DNA of 26,051 nucleotides from Clostridia bacterium (GCA_017547865.1 JAFYOA010000011.1:1-26051); one strand, 5' to 3'; shown: positions 1-8,009, counted from the stretch's first letter. Notes: generated by a model from the letters alone, not told the origin. Program-made: numbers and translations.

Positions 1-658
<658 letters not shown>

Positions 659-706
659 AGTTTCAGCACTCCTATCAATAAAAAATTTCAAAATGTTCGG
701 ATGAAT

Positions 707-939
707 AAAAAAAGACTTACCCATCCCGGTTATGGGACGAATAAATCCGTGGTACCACCCATATTGCGCATTGCTGCGCCTCTCTTGCTCCTTAACGCGG
801 AAAACGCCGCCGCTCTTCGCCGCGGGCGCCATAAAACGGGACGGCCTGCCCACCCCCACCCTGCACGGCCTTGCAGCGAACCCGAAGGAACAGCCGTTTC
901 TCTGTCAGGGGGAAGAACGCATCTTTCCCGGCGCATGTA
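707..939 (-). promoter_or_regulatory. T-box riboswitch leader of alaS, with its terminator
   Basis: On the minus strand the conserved T-box sequence GGGTGGTACCACGG lies at 760-747. It is followed by a terminator stem: GATTTA and CCCAT pair with ATGGG and TAAGTC, then seven Ts, spanning about 746-707. The TGGT of the antiterminator bulge would pair with ACCA, the 3' end expected for tRNA-Ala with discriminator A, which fits the gene downstream. The leader of about 230 bases between promoter and terminator is long enough for Stem I. I could not place the alanine specifier codon with confidence by eye. Uncharged tRNA-Ala should favour the antiterminator and switch alaS on. Confidence 0.92.
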
Positions 940-945
940 CAGTTT

Positions 946-974
946 ATTATAGAACGAAGGGCAGGATTTGTCAA
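946..974 (-). promoter_or_regulatory. Consensus promoter of the alaS T-box transcript
   Basis: TTGACA at 974-969 and TATAAT at 951-946 on the minus strand, separated by exactly 17 bases. It is a full match to the housekeeping sigma consensus. Transcription should start near 939, at the head of the T-box leader. Confidence 0.9.
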
Positions 975-990
975 TGTTTTATTCGAAAAA

Positions 991-1413
991 TCACACAAAC
1001 TCAAGCTCGTATTTTGTTCCATGAGAATACAGCGTGCCCGTGGTCAGGCGAATGCACAGCAGGCGGGTCTGCGGGTCGGCTTCATTCACATGGCCGCCCG
1101 TGTACCAGGCCGCAAACACGGTGCGCAGCTTTTCCATCATGGCGGCGTTTTCCGGTGCAAGCACGTGGCCCAGGTCTTCTCCCCTGCCCCGGCCGGTAAA
1201 CCAATCGCCGCACACAGCCACATTCGGGTTCTTCTGCAGCTGCTTCATTTTATTGGAAAGCCCGTAGGTCACCACATAAAAAGCGCCGTCTTCGTAATAA
1301 GCGTTCACTGCGCGCACGGCGGGCACATCGCCCTCCACCGTTGCCAGGGCAATCAGCGTATCGCGGCCAAACCGCTCGTTCATAACCTTCTTTGCTTCCT
1401 GCGGGAAATACAT
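991..1413 (-). CDS. Pyridoxamine 5'-phosphate oxidase-like FMN-binding protein
   Basis: A 140-residue protein beginning MYFPQEAKKVMNERFG, of the split-barrel, flavin-binding pyridoxamine-phosphate-oxidase-like superfamily. The central run DTLIALATVEGDVPAVRAVN, then AFYVVTYGLSNKMKQLQKNP and VAVCGDWFTGRGRGEDLGHV, is the usual pattern of small clostridial members: a first beta strand with 'T..G.P..R.V', a 'SNKMKQL..NP.V' helix, and a late G-rich turn. I chose the ATG at 1413 because AAAGGAGAG lies 7 bases upstream at 1421-1429. An upstream in-frame start would overlap the MATE gene and read through its terminator. Substrate is unknown; such proteins may be flavin reductases or nitroreductase-like. 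It lies downstream of the MATE gene on the same strand, separated by a terminator hairpin. Confidence 0.85.
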   Translation of the reverse strand: MYFPQEAKKVMNERFGRDTLIALATVEGDVPAVRAVNAYYEDGAFYVVTYGLSNKMKQLQKNPNVAVCGDWFTGRGRGEDLGHVLAPENAAMMEKLRTVFAAWYTGGHVNEADPQTRLLCIRLTTGTLYSHGTKYELEFV

Positions 1414-1428
1414 ACCATTCTCTCCTTT

Positions 1429-1456
1429 GAAAAAGGGCAGCCGAAGCCGCCCTTTT
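1429..1456 (-). terminator. Terminator hairpin between the MATE and FMN-binding genes
   Basis: The arms AAAAGGGCGGC and GCTGCCCTTTT flank a TTCG loop just after the MATE stop codon and run straight into a T tract. It is nearly symmetrical and could work in both directions. The ribosome binding site of the next gene (1421-1429) starts right at its 3' edge. Confidence 0.8.
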
Positions 1457-1466
1457 GCATACAATT

Positions 1467-2879
1467 TTACAGCCGAATCTTCGTCCATTCGCCTTTCTTA
1501 AAGCGCAGCCAGAAGAAGGTGAACCGCAGGAACTGATCCAGGAACACGCCGCACCAGGCACCGATGAGCCCCACGCCCAAAGGATAGCACAGCACCCAGC
1601 TGAGCAGCGGACGGGCACAGGCCACACTGATGAGAGAAACAAAGGCGGTGTATTTGGTGTCTCCCGCGCCGCGGAGAGCGCCGCCGAAGATCACCTGGGG
1701 GATTTGGAAGAAGAGAATAAGGCAGATGAAATACGTGATCAGCACACCGTAATCCAGCACCACCGGGTCATCGGCAAAGAGCATGTAGATTTGCCGGCCA
1801 AAGAGCACATATACCGTGGAAAGAGCCGCGGCACAGGCCAAACCGATGCGCTGGCAGGCTGCACCGTAAATCAGACCCATATCCGGGCGTCTCCGGCCCA
1901 AACTCTGGCCCACCAGAGCAATGGCAGCCACCTGCAGACCGTCGCCCAAAGAGAAGGAGAGGCTCAGCAGATTCATGCCGATTTGATGGGCAGCCAGAGC
2001 AGTGGTGCCCAGTTTTGCCACAATAAGTGCAAAGGTGAAGAAACCGATGCGCAGGAAGATCTGCTCCACAAAGGCACTGGAAGCCACGTCCATCATAGAG
2101 CGGAAGTTACGCTTGTCAAACAGGCCGCCTTTGGAGAATTTCAGCAGGTCATTGCCGCGGATGTAGGTATTTTTGCTGTACAGAGAACGCACGCTCATCA
2201 CACAGGCCACCACGGTACCGATGACCGTGGCCCAGGCTGCACCGGCTACGCCAAGCTTTGGGAAGCCGAACTGACCGCCGATGAGCAGGTAGTTGAACAG
2301 CATATTCACCAGGTTGGAGACCACATTGGTCTTCATGGAAATGCGGGTATTGCCGCAGCCGCGCTGGGCGGCGTTGATGATCATGGTGACAATGCTGAAC
2401 ACCAGACCACCGATAACGATCTGAAAATACAGGGTGGCATCGGCCAGAATATCTTCACCGGCACCAGCAAGCACCATAATGGGCTCTGCAAACACCACAA
2501 ACAGCACGCTGATGACCACAACCACAGCCAGGCAAATGGCCAGCGCCATACGCAGCACCTGGGTGGCGCTTTCGCGGTCTTCTTCGCCCCGGCGGCGGGC
2601 AACCAGTGCCGAAACCGCCGTGGTAATGGACATAAAAATACACAGGGCGATCATTTTGGGCTGGTTGGTAATGCCCACGGCAGCAATGGCCGCTTCGCCC
2701 ACAGAGCTCACCATGACGGTATCCACAAAGCCCACCATGCTCACCAGGAACATTTCCAGCATGGAAGGCCAGGCAACTTTAAAAACATCGCGGAAGATCG
2801 TTTTGGCAGGGGGGATCTCTCCGCTGGGGGCACGGCCCTTTAAAATTCGGTTCGTGTTCAGTAACTGCAAAATCAACAC
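1467..2879 (-). CDS. MATE family multidrug/Na+ (H+) efflux transporter
   Basis: An inner-membrane antiporter of about 470 residues, the normal size for the MATE (NorM/DinF) family, with about 12 hydrophobic segments in two similar halves. The first half opens FKVAWPSMLEMFLVSMVGFV and DTVMVSSVGEAAIAAVGITN, the hallmark MATE N-terminus. The second half restarts with VASSAFVEQIFLRIGFFTFA and contains ALAAHQIGMNLLSLSFSLGD. The late motif IFGGALRGAGDTKYTAFVSL is also typical. The start is uncertain: there is no in-frame ATG before the first membrane helix. The frame is open back to a TGA at 2888-2886, and the first start-like codons are GTG at 2879 and TTG at 2876, with no clear ribosome binding site. 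Substrate unknown. A promoter lies just upstream at 2933-2960. Confidence 0.93.
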   Translation of the reverse strand: MLILQLLNTNRILKGRAPSGEIPPAKTIFRDVFKVAWPSMLEMFLVSMVGFVDTVMVSSVGEAAIAAVGITNQPKMIALCIFMSITTAVSALVARRRGEEDRESATQVLRMALAICLAVVVVISVLFVVFAEPIMVLAGAGEDILADATLYFQIVIGGLVFSIVTMIINAAQRGCGNTRISMKTNVVSNLVNMLFNYLLIGGQFGFPKLGVAGAAWATVIGTVVACVMSVRSLYSKNTYIRGNDLLKFSKGGLFDKRNFRSMMDVASSAFVEQIFLRIGFFTFALIVAKLGTTALAAHQIGMNLLSLSFSLGDGLQVAAIALVGQSLGRRRPDMGLIYGAACQRIGLACAAALSTVYVLFGRQIYMLFADDPVVLDYGVLITYFICLILFFQIPQVIFGGALRGAGDTKYTAFVSLISVACARPLLSWVLCYPLGVGLIGAWCGVFLDQFLRFTFFWLRFKKGEWTKIRL

Positions 2880-2932
2880 CGGCTTTCATTATTTTTCCGC
2901 ACCGGAACACAGGGGCACGGAAACTCAGTTTC

Positions 2933-2960
2933 ATTATACAACTATGCCGGCAGAATGCAA
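2933..2960 (-). promoter_or_regulatory. Probable promoter of the MATE transporter
   Basis: TTGCAT (2960-2955) and TATAAT (2938-2933) on the minus strand with a 16-base spacer. It would start a transcript about 45 bases ahead of the putative GTG start. Confidence 0.6.
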
Positions 2961-3031
2961 CACCCGCAGCCGCAAAAAGTAAACTTTTATTGCACCAACC
3001 GGTATTTTGCAGAATTTTCATAATTTATTCA

Positions 3032-3059
3032 TTGTTTTTTTGGCTATTTATGCTACAAT
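3032..3059 (+). promoter_or_regulatory. Probable promoter of the 3110 gene
   Basis: TTGTTT (3032-3037) and TACAAT (3054-3059) with a 16-base spacer, in an AT-rich stretch about 50 bases before the ATG. Confidence 0.5.
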
Positions 3060-3109
3060 GAAATCGAAAAGGAAACCTTTCTTACTGCACAGCAAAGGAA
3101 GTGAACGCT

Positions 3110-3721
3110 ATGAAAAGAAAACTGTGGTTATTGATCCCGGCGGTATTGGTGCTTTTTATTGCCGCCATGACAATACGGGATGCGGCTGTACTCCGCGACG
3201 GCGAGAAGCTCAATTCCAAAGACTACATCAGCTACGATGTGTACCGCACGCTGAAAAACACAGACCTGCGGATCTACGGCTCCACCGAAGCCAACACCGA
3301 CAAGGCCATCCGCACCTACCTGGCCGGGCCGGACAAAGAAGCCGCCGAAGCCCTGCTGAAAGAAACCTACGGCGATATTTTTATTTTCCGTTCCATTGAA
3401 GACAGGCGTGTAGCGGGCATTTACATCGTACGCTCTCCCGGGTATGTGGCCTGGCAAGAGAGAGAACTGCAGAAACTCGCGGATTCTCTGCACGATTCCC
3501 CTCTTAGTTTCCGTTTTAACGCCACCGTTCAAAGAGGAAAAGACACCGGCCCCGTCGCCCACACACTGTTTGTCCGTCTGTTTGCCGCCGATCCGGATTC
3601 CGCACAGGTGGCTGCCATGTTGGCAGAATACGAGAATGTAACCGTGTACATTTCCGAACGTATTCCCAATGAGCACACCGTGGTGGAGTACTCCGCCGGG
3701 TACAGCGGGAAAAAGAATTGA
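3110..3721 (+). CDS. Membrane-anchored or secreted protein of unknown function
   Basis: A 203-residue protein that I do not recognise. It begins MKRKLWLLIPAVLVLFIAAM, a short basic stretch followed by a hydrophobic core. This makes an uncleaved anchor or a signal peptide without a lipobox Cys, so the rest should be extracytoplasmic. The remainder is soluble, charged and free of Cys, with mixed helix and strand, for example DKAIRTYLAGPDKEAAEALL, VAGIYIVRSPGYVAWQEREL and DSAQVAAMLAEYENVTVYIS. The ATG at 3110 is preferred over the GTG at 3101 because AAAGGAAG (3094-3101) is correctly spaced for it. It has its own promoter and no obvious operon partner. A dispersed repeat follows immediately and no ordinary terminator is visible. 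Confidence 0.8.
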   Translation: MKRKLWLLIPAVLVLFIAAMTIRDAAVLRDGEKLNSKDYISYDVYRTLKNTDLRIYGSTEANTDKAIRTYLAGPDKEAAEALLKETYGDIFIFRSIEDRRVAGIYIVRSPGYVAWQERELQKLADSLHDSPLSFRFNATVQRGKDTGPVAHTLFVRLFAADPDSAQVAAMLAEYENVTVYISERIPNEHTVVEYSAGYSGKKN

Positions 3722-3741
3722 AGACCGGCAGATTTTTAACA

Positions 3742-3996
3742 GTGTGTCCGTAGGGGCAACCATTGGTCGCCCGCTTAAATTAGCACGCGCTTGACTTATG
3801 GGCACCCTGCAGGGTCCGATGCCAAGCATCGACTGCGTCGGATGCGATCGACTGCGTGGGATACTTTGTAATAGTTCGATCAAAACTTTTACAGCCATCT
3901 CCCGCCGCGGCCGCTTTCCAAAAAATCGCACTCTGCTTTCCCGCGACGTATCCGCGGACATTGTCCGCCGCTGCTGCAATTATTCATTATTCACTT
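3742..3996 (-). repeat. Dispersed structured intergenic repeat, copy A
   Basis: A gene-free stretch built from palindromes and short repeats. In plus coordinates: a hairpin GGGCAACC-ATT-GGTCGCCC at 3754-3772; a 12-bp palindrome ACCCTGCAGGGT at 3804-3815; two 19-bp units starting ATCGACTGCGT at 3828 and 3847; then AAAACTTTTACAGC at 3882-3895, GCGACGT at 3943-3949, a GCGGAC/GTCCGC hairpin at 3953-3967, CCGCTGCTGC at 3968-3977 and two ATTATTC heptamers at 3979-3992. Read on the minus strand, the order heptamers, GCAGCAGCGG, hairpin, ACGTCGC, GCTGTAAAAGTTT matches copy B at 6310-6471. No coding potential is visible. Confidence 0.7.
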
Positions 3997-4025
3997 AAAA
4001 AAGCCTCCGGATGAACCGGAGGCTT
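3997..4025 (-). terminator. Terminator of the transketolase operon
   Basis: On the minus strand AAGCCTCCGG and CCGGAGGCTT form a perfect 10-bp stem with a 5-base loop, followed by six Ts (3997-4002). It lies just after the stop codon of the C-terminal transketolase subunit. Confidence 0.9.
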
Positions 4026-4051
4026 TCGTTATTTGCGGCAATTTTGCCCGC

Positions 4052-4996
4052 TTACTTGCCAATAAATTCCTTCGTAACCTTCACGATGTTCTCCGCGGAG
4101 AGACCAAACTGCTTCAGCAGGTCCTTGGCGGGGCCGGAGTGACCGAACACATCATTCACGCCGATCTTCTTCACCGGCACGGGGCACTCTTCGCACAGAA
4201 CGGTAGAAACAGCCTCGCCCAGGCCGCCCACAATGCTGTGCTCTTCCACGGTCACAATGCGGCCGGTCTCTTTTGCAGCCTTAATCACCAGTTCGCGGTC
4301 GATGGGCTTGATGGTGTGGATATCCAGCAGGCGGGCATCGATGCCTTCGGCTTCCAGTTCCTTCACAGCCTTCACGGCTTCGCCAACCATCAGGCCGGTG
4401 GCGATGATGGTGACATCCATACCGTCCCGCAGGGTCACGCCCTTGCCGATCTCGAACTTATAATCGTCGTTGTTGTTGCAGCTTTCCACTGCCAGGCGGC
4501 CCAAACGAATGTACACGGGGCCTTCGTACTCAATGGCAGCTTTCACGGCGGCCTTCATTTCGTAGTGGTCGGCGGGGTTCAGCACCACCATGCCGGGAAT
4601 GGCACGCATCAAGGCGATGTCTTCGCAGCACTGGTGGGTAGCGCCGTCTTCACCAACGGAGATACCGGCATGAGAGCCGACGATCTTCACATTGAGGTGA
4701 GGATAGCCCACAGAGTTGCGCACCTGCTCGAAAGCACGGCCGGCAGAGAACATAGCGAAGGAAGCAGCAAAAGGAATTTTGCCGCAGGCCGCCAGACCGG
4801 CAGCGATGCTGATCATATTGGCTTCCGCAATACCGCAATCAATGAAGCGGTCGGGGTGTGCCTTCATAAACATATTGGTTTTGGTGGAAGCGGCCAGGTC
4901 CGCATCCAGAACCACGATATCCTGGTTCTCGTAGGCCAGGTCGCGCAGGGCCTCGCCAAAGCTTTCGCGTGTTGCTTTTGTTACGATCTCAGCCAT
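4052..4996 (-). CDS. Transketolase, C-terminal subunit (pyrimidine-binding and C-terminal domains)
   Basis: The second half of a split thiamine-diphosphate transketolase, which moves two-carbon units between sugar phosphates in the pentose phosphate pathway. The 314 residues contain the Pyr domain, where the catalytic glutamate is E58 in CGIAEANM, followed by FAASFAMFSAGRAFEQVRNS. The transketolase C-terminal domain ends GVNDVFGHSGPAKDLLKQFG. A GGAGG site at 5005-5009 lies within the end of the upstream gene, and only three bases separate that gene's stop from this ATG at 4996. The two halves are therefore translationally linked and should form a heterodimer-based enzyme. A split transketolase is common in Firmicutes and archaea. 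A DXS-type function is unlikely because the N-terminal partner is transketolase-like. Confidence 0.95.
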   Translation of the reverse strand: MAEIVTKATRESFGEALRDLAYENQDIVVLDADLAASTKTNMFMKAHPDRFIDCGIAEANMISIAAGLAACGKIPFAASFAMFSAGRAFEQVRNSVGYPHLNVKIVGSHAGISVGEDGATHQCCEDIALMRAIPGMVVLNPADHYEMKAAVKAAIEYEGPVYIRLGRLAVESCNNNDDYKFEIGKGVTLRDGMDVTIIATGLMVGEAVKAVKELEAEGIDARLLDIHTIKPIDRELVIKAAKETGRIVTVEEHSIVGGLGEAVSTVLCEECPVPVKKIGVNDVFGHSGPAKDLLKQFGLSAENIVKVTKEFIGK

Positions 4997-4999
4997 GGT

Positions 5000-5842
5000 T
5001 TACGCCTCCAGTTCCGCGAGCTTGGCATTCAGCTCGGCCATTGCCTTTTCATATTCTTCCTTGTTGGGGCCCTTGCCGTGCCATTCGGGGTCGTTCTCCA
5101 TAAAGGAAACACCCTTACCCTTCACGGTTTTGGCAATGATGGCGCAGGGACGGCCCTTTACGGTGCGGGCGAACTGCAGCGCCTTTTCAATTTCTTCAAA
5201 GTTGTGGCCATCGATGGTGATGACTTCAAAATTGAAAGCTTCGAATTTCTTATCAAACGGTTCGGGGCCGGCAACATCGCTGATGCGGCCGTCGATCTGC
5301 AGGCCGTTGTAGTCCACGATCACGCAGAGGTTATCCAGCTTCTTGTGGCCGGCAAACATAGCGGCTTCCCACACCTGGCCTTCTTCGCATTCGCCGTCGC
5401 CCAGCAGGGTGTATACGCGGTAATCTTTCTTATCCAGCTTGGCAGCCACGGCCATACCGCAGGCGCAGGAAATACCCTGGCCCAGAGAGCCGGAGCTCAT
5501 ATCCACACCGGGAATGGTCTTCATATCCGGGTGGCCCTGCAGCATAGCACCAATGTGGCGCAGGCTCTTCAGTTCTTCTGTGGAGAAATAACCGCGCAGC
5601 GCCAAAGCAGAATACAAACCAGGGGCACAGTGGCCTTTGGAAAGCACAAAACGGTCACGATCCGGATTCTTGGGATTGGTGGGGTCGATATTCAGCTCGC
5701 GGAAATAGAGATAAGTGAAAATATCCGCGGAGGAAAGGGAGCCGCCCGGATGACCGGATTTGGCATTGAATACACTTTCGATAACGCCCTTACGCACGTT
5801 GGCGGCAAGGACCGAAAGTTCTTTTTTGGAAGCTGCGTCCAT
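5000..5842 (-). CDS. Transketolase, N-terminal subunit (ThDP pyrophosphate-binding domain)
   Basis: The first half of the split transketolase, 280 residues. Visible features in order: SGHPGGSLSSAD (29-40), KGHCAPGLYSAL with H71 (69-80), the thiamine-diphosphate/Mg motif GDGECEEGQVWEA (148-160) ending in DYNG with N179, and ITIDGHNFEEIEKAL further on. Together with the downstream gene it makes one complete transketolase. I chose the ATG at 5842 because AGGAGG (5849-5854) lies 6 bases upstream; an ATG six codons further up has no such site. The promoter is at 5912-5940. Pentoses and the erythrose-4-phosphate supply for aromatic synthesis would depend on it. Confidence 0.95.
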   Translation of the reverse strand: MDAASKKELSVLAANVRKGVIESVFNAKSGHPGGSLSSADIFTYLYFRELNIDPTNPKNPDRDRFVLSKGHCAPGLYSALALRGYFSTEELKSLRHIGAMLQGHPDMKTIPGVDMSSGSLGQGISCACGMAVAAKLDKKDYRVYTLLGDGECEEGQVWEAAMFAGHKKLDNLCVIVDYNGLQIDGRISDVAGPEPFDKKFEAFNFEVITIDGHNFEEIEKALQFARTVKGRPCAIIAKTVKGKGVSFMENDPEWHGKGPNKEEYEKAMAELNAKLAELEA

Positions 5843-5911
5843 AATGAACCTCCTGTACATGGCTGGTTTTGTTACGAAATCGCTGGTATCAGCGCATTCT
5901 TTTTCGAAGGT

Positions 5912-5940
5912 ATTATAGCATTCTCTCGGTTAAAAATCAA
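5912..5940 (-). promoter_or_regulatory. Promoter of the split transketolase operon
   Basis: TTGATT (5940-5935) and TATAAT (5917-5912) on the minus strand with a 17-base spacer, about 70 bases ahead of the ATG at 5842. Confidence 0.75.
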
Positions 5941-6021
5941 TAAAAGCGCAACAACTGCTTATATTTTTCACCGCTTTTACAAAAGCTAACACAAAATAGG
6001 AAGATAAAAGGAGATTTTACC

Positions 6022-6318
6022 ATGAAACAGCACACCGGTTTGCCGGTCAATATCAATCTTGTCACCCCTGTTCCCCGGGCCGATGCCCAATCGGTTACGC
6101 GGCTGATTCGCCGGGGCGGGCGGGTAGAGGGCTACGAACTTGCGGATGGAACCATGCTTTCCAAAGAAGAAGGTGTGGCACTGGCAAAAGCCGGGGGAAT
6201 TCGCGGGGTGGCGGTGGCCGTGCGCAGCGGCAGCGAATACCTGCGCTCTTTACCGGACGGAAACGAGGGCAACAATCTGGGCTCGCTGCCCAGCACGCCG
6301 GGGCACAGGGGACAGTGA
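6022..6318 (+). CDS. Small DUF3892-family protein
   Basis: A 98-residue cytoplasmic protein of unknown function. The stretch GGRVEGYELADGTMLSKEEG, ALAKAGGIRGVAVAVRSGSE and YLRSLPDGNEGNNLGSLP is the recognisable DUF3892 pattern found in many Clostridia. A strong AAAAGGAG site lies about 8 bases before the ATG. The last residues, STPGHRGQ, and the stop codon TGA (6316-6318) are formed by sequence running into the heptamer repeats of copy B, so the natural C-terminus may have been replaced. It is transcribed away from transketolase; I see no convincing promoter of its own. Confidence 0.8.
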   Translation: MKQHTGLPVNINLVTPVPRADAQSVTRLIRRGGRVEGYELADGTMLSKEEGVALAKAGGIRGVAVAVRSGSEYLRSLPDGNEGNNLGSLPSTPGHRGQ

Positions 6319-6471
6319 ACAGTGGAAAGTGGACAGTTAAGGCAGCAGCGGGAAGTACCCGCTGACACGTCGCCGGGGAAGCCTGATATGTTTTTTATCA
6401 GGTGACCGCGACAGAAGTAAGCTGTAAAAGTTTCGTTAACCTTTTTTCAAGCATCGACTACACCGGATGCG
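6310..6471 (+). repeat. Dispersed structured intergenic repeat, copy B
   Basis: Starts with four exact 7-bp periods at 6310-6337 (GGACAGT, GAACAGT, GGAAAGT, GGACAGT). Then come GCAGCAGCGG (6342-6351) and a perfect hairpin CAGCGGG-AAGTA-CCCGCTG (6346-6364). A two-tier stem follows: GTCGC/GCGAC (6369-6373 with 6408-6412) around CCTGATA/TATCAGG (6382-6388 with 6396-6402). Last are GCTGTAAAAGTTT (6421-6433) and one 19-bp unit ATCGACTACACCGGATGCG (6453-6471). The conserved words and their spacing match copy A read on the minus strand (79 versus 82 bases from GCAGCAGCGG to GCTGTAAAAGTTT), except that the 19-bp unit is inverted. It ends about 95 bases before the promoter of the MFS gene. No gene seen in it. 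Confidence 0.7.
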
Positions 6472-6565
6472 TTGGGTTGGTTTGAAGAATTCATTTGTTT
6501 GGCGGGTGCATCGGGGAACAGCGCCTGCCAATTTGAATTTTCGCAAAATCTTTTTTCAGCACTTA

Positions 6566-6594
6566 TTGACGGGCGCTTTTTTTCTTGCTATAGT
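6566..6594 (+). promoter_or_regulatory. Promoter of the MFS transporter gene
   Basis: TTGACG (6566-6571) and TATAGT (6589-6594) with a 17-base spacer, about 40 bases before the ATG at 6638. Confidence 0.75.
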
Positions 6595-6637
6595 ATGCGC
6601 AGAATATGCAGGCGCACCGCGCCGCAGGAGGCACTTT

Positions 6638-7969
6638 ATGCGCGTACCGCGTTTTTTAACCGGCGTTGGCGCCGAAATGAACCATCTTTTCTTTGAAAAA
6701 GGCAACCCGGAGGCCAAGGGCCGCCGCTGCATGATGCTGGAAAGCATTATGGCCAATATCTCCGCCTGGATCACCGGCGGCACCTTTTACACCGGTTTTC
6801 TTTTGGGCAACGATATTGCCATTACAGATATCGGCATCATAACCGCGCTGCCTTACCTTGCCAGCCTGCTCACCCTGTTTACCCCCGCCATTCTGGGGCG
6901 TTTTAAAAAGCGCCGGTGGATTTTAGCCATCACCCGTGTGCTGTATTTCTTTATCAATATTGTAGGCCTTACGGTTATGCCCATGTTTGTGCACGATAAA
7001 ACCGCCAAGCTGATATGGTTCGGCATTATTGTGTTTGTGGGCAACGCCATCAACTTCCTGTTCGTCTCCGGCTACACCGATTGGCACCTGAACTTTCTCT
7101 CTGATAACGTGCGTGCCTCGTTCTTCTCGGTGCAGCAGTTCACCAACACGCTGATGGGCTGCGGCGCAGCCGTGATGGCCGGCATTGCGGCCGATGCTTT
7201 GGCAGGCACCCCCCACCAGATGACAGTGATCATCTGGCTGCGGTACATCGGCTTTATTTTTGCACTGCTGGATGTTTTCTTCCTTTGCCTGCCCAAGGAA
7301 TACCCCTACCCTTCCACCCAAAAGGTGCGCCTGACGAATATCATTACCCTGCCGCTGAAAAACAAAAAATTCATCGCCACCATTCTTCTTTACTGCCTGC
7401 ACGTCATCATCGTCAACCTGCCCGGCGGTGTGCTCAATGCTTATTTGCTCAGCACCGTGGGCGCTACATACCTGCAAATCAACCTCATCAACGTATGCTA
7501 CGCCATTGTGGTGCTGCTCTTCTCCGGTTTTTGGCAAAAACTCATCCGGCGGCTGGGCTGGCTCAATGTCTTCAGCATCACCTACCTGCTGATCGCTCCC
7601 ACTTATGTTATGTATATGTTCCTGAACTCAAGCAACGTGCTGTGGCTGTATACCCTGCTGCGCATGCTGCAGCATATCATCGGCGCGGGACAAAACGTGA
7701 TCTCCAGCAACCTCACGTTCCTGAATATGCCAACGGAAGACCGCAGCAACTTCACTGCGTTCTCCTCGCTCGTCGCCAACCTCACGGTGTGGCTCAGCAT
7801 TACCCTTGGCACCTGGTTTGTCGATCTCGTGGGCGGTTTCGTCCTGCAGATCGGTGCGTTCAGCTTCGATGGCATGCAGCTTCTTTTTGGCATTGTCACC
7901 CTTCTCAGTCTTGCATCGTATCTTCTGGCCAAAATCGCTGCTCCCAGGCTGGAGCCGAAATTCGAATGA
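6638..7969 (+). CDS. Major facilitator superfamily transporter
   Basis: A polytopic membrane protein of 443 residues, the normal size for a 12-helix MFS permease. Hydrophobic segments appear throughout, e.g. GIITALPYLASLLTLFTPAI, VLYFFINIVGLTVMPMF, IIVFVGNAINFLFVSGY, YIGFIFALLDVFFLCL, CYAIVVLLFSGFW and LLFGIVTLLSLASYLLAKI. There is a basic cytoplasmic loop, GRFKKRRW, between helices 2 and 3, where the MFS motif A normally lies. The ATG at 6638 is chosen because AGGAGG (6626-6631) precedes it by 6 bases and the promoter lies just upstream; the open frame further upstream would cover that promoter. The substrate cannot be told. It is a single-gene unit closed by a terminator. Confidence 0.87.
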   Translation: MRVPRFLTGVGAEMNHLFFEKGNPEAKGRRCMMLESIMANISAWITGGTFYTGFLLGNDIAITDIGIITALPYLASLLTLFTPAILGRFKKRRWILAITRVLYFFINIVGLTVMPMFVHDKTAKLIWFGIIVFVGNAINFLFVSGYTDWHLNFLSDNVRASFFSVQQFTNTLMGCGAAVMAGIAADALAGTPHQMTVIIWLRYIGFIFALLDVFFLCLPKEYPYPSTQKVRLTNIITLPLKNKKFIATILLYCLHVIIVNLPGGVLNAYLLSTVGATYLQINLINVCYAIVVLLFSGFWQKLIRRLGWLNVFSITYLLIAPTYVMYMFLNSSNVLWLYTLLRMLQHIIGAGQNVISSNLTFLNMPTEDRSNFTAFSSLVANLTVWLSITLGTWFVDLVGGFVLQIGAFSFDGMQLLFGIVTLLSLASYLLAKIAAPRLEPKFE

Positions 7970-7980
7970 TTTTTCTCACA

Positions 7981-8009
7981 ACAGGGTACCTGCGGGCACC
8001 CTGTTTTTT
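7981..8009 (+). terminator. Terminator after the MFS gene
   Basis: ACAGGGT (7981-7987) pairs with ACCCTGT (7998-8004), followed by a run of Ts. It starts 12 bases after the stop codon. Confidence 0.8.

Noticed and set aside
4052..5842. DXS (1-deoxyxylulose-5-phosphate synthase) instead of transketolase
   Set aside because: The N-terminal half has the transketolase pattern SGHPGGSLSSAD and KGHCAPGLY, and the two-gene split is a known transketolase layout.
5943..6021. A promoter for the DUF3892 gene
   Set aside because: The region is AT-rich, but no -35/-10 pair with proper spacing stood out. The small GCTTTT/AAAAGC palindrome at 5975-5988 is too short to call.
6310..6337. Tandem heptamers as a CRISPR array
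   Set aside because: The units are 7 bp with no spacers between them and no cas genes nearby.
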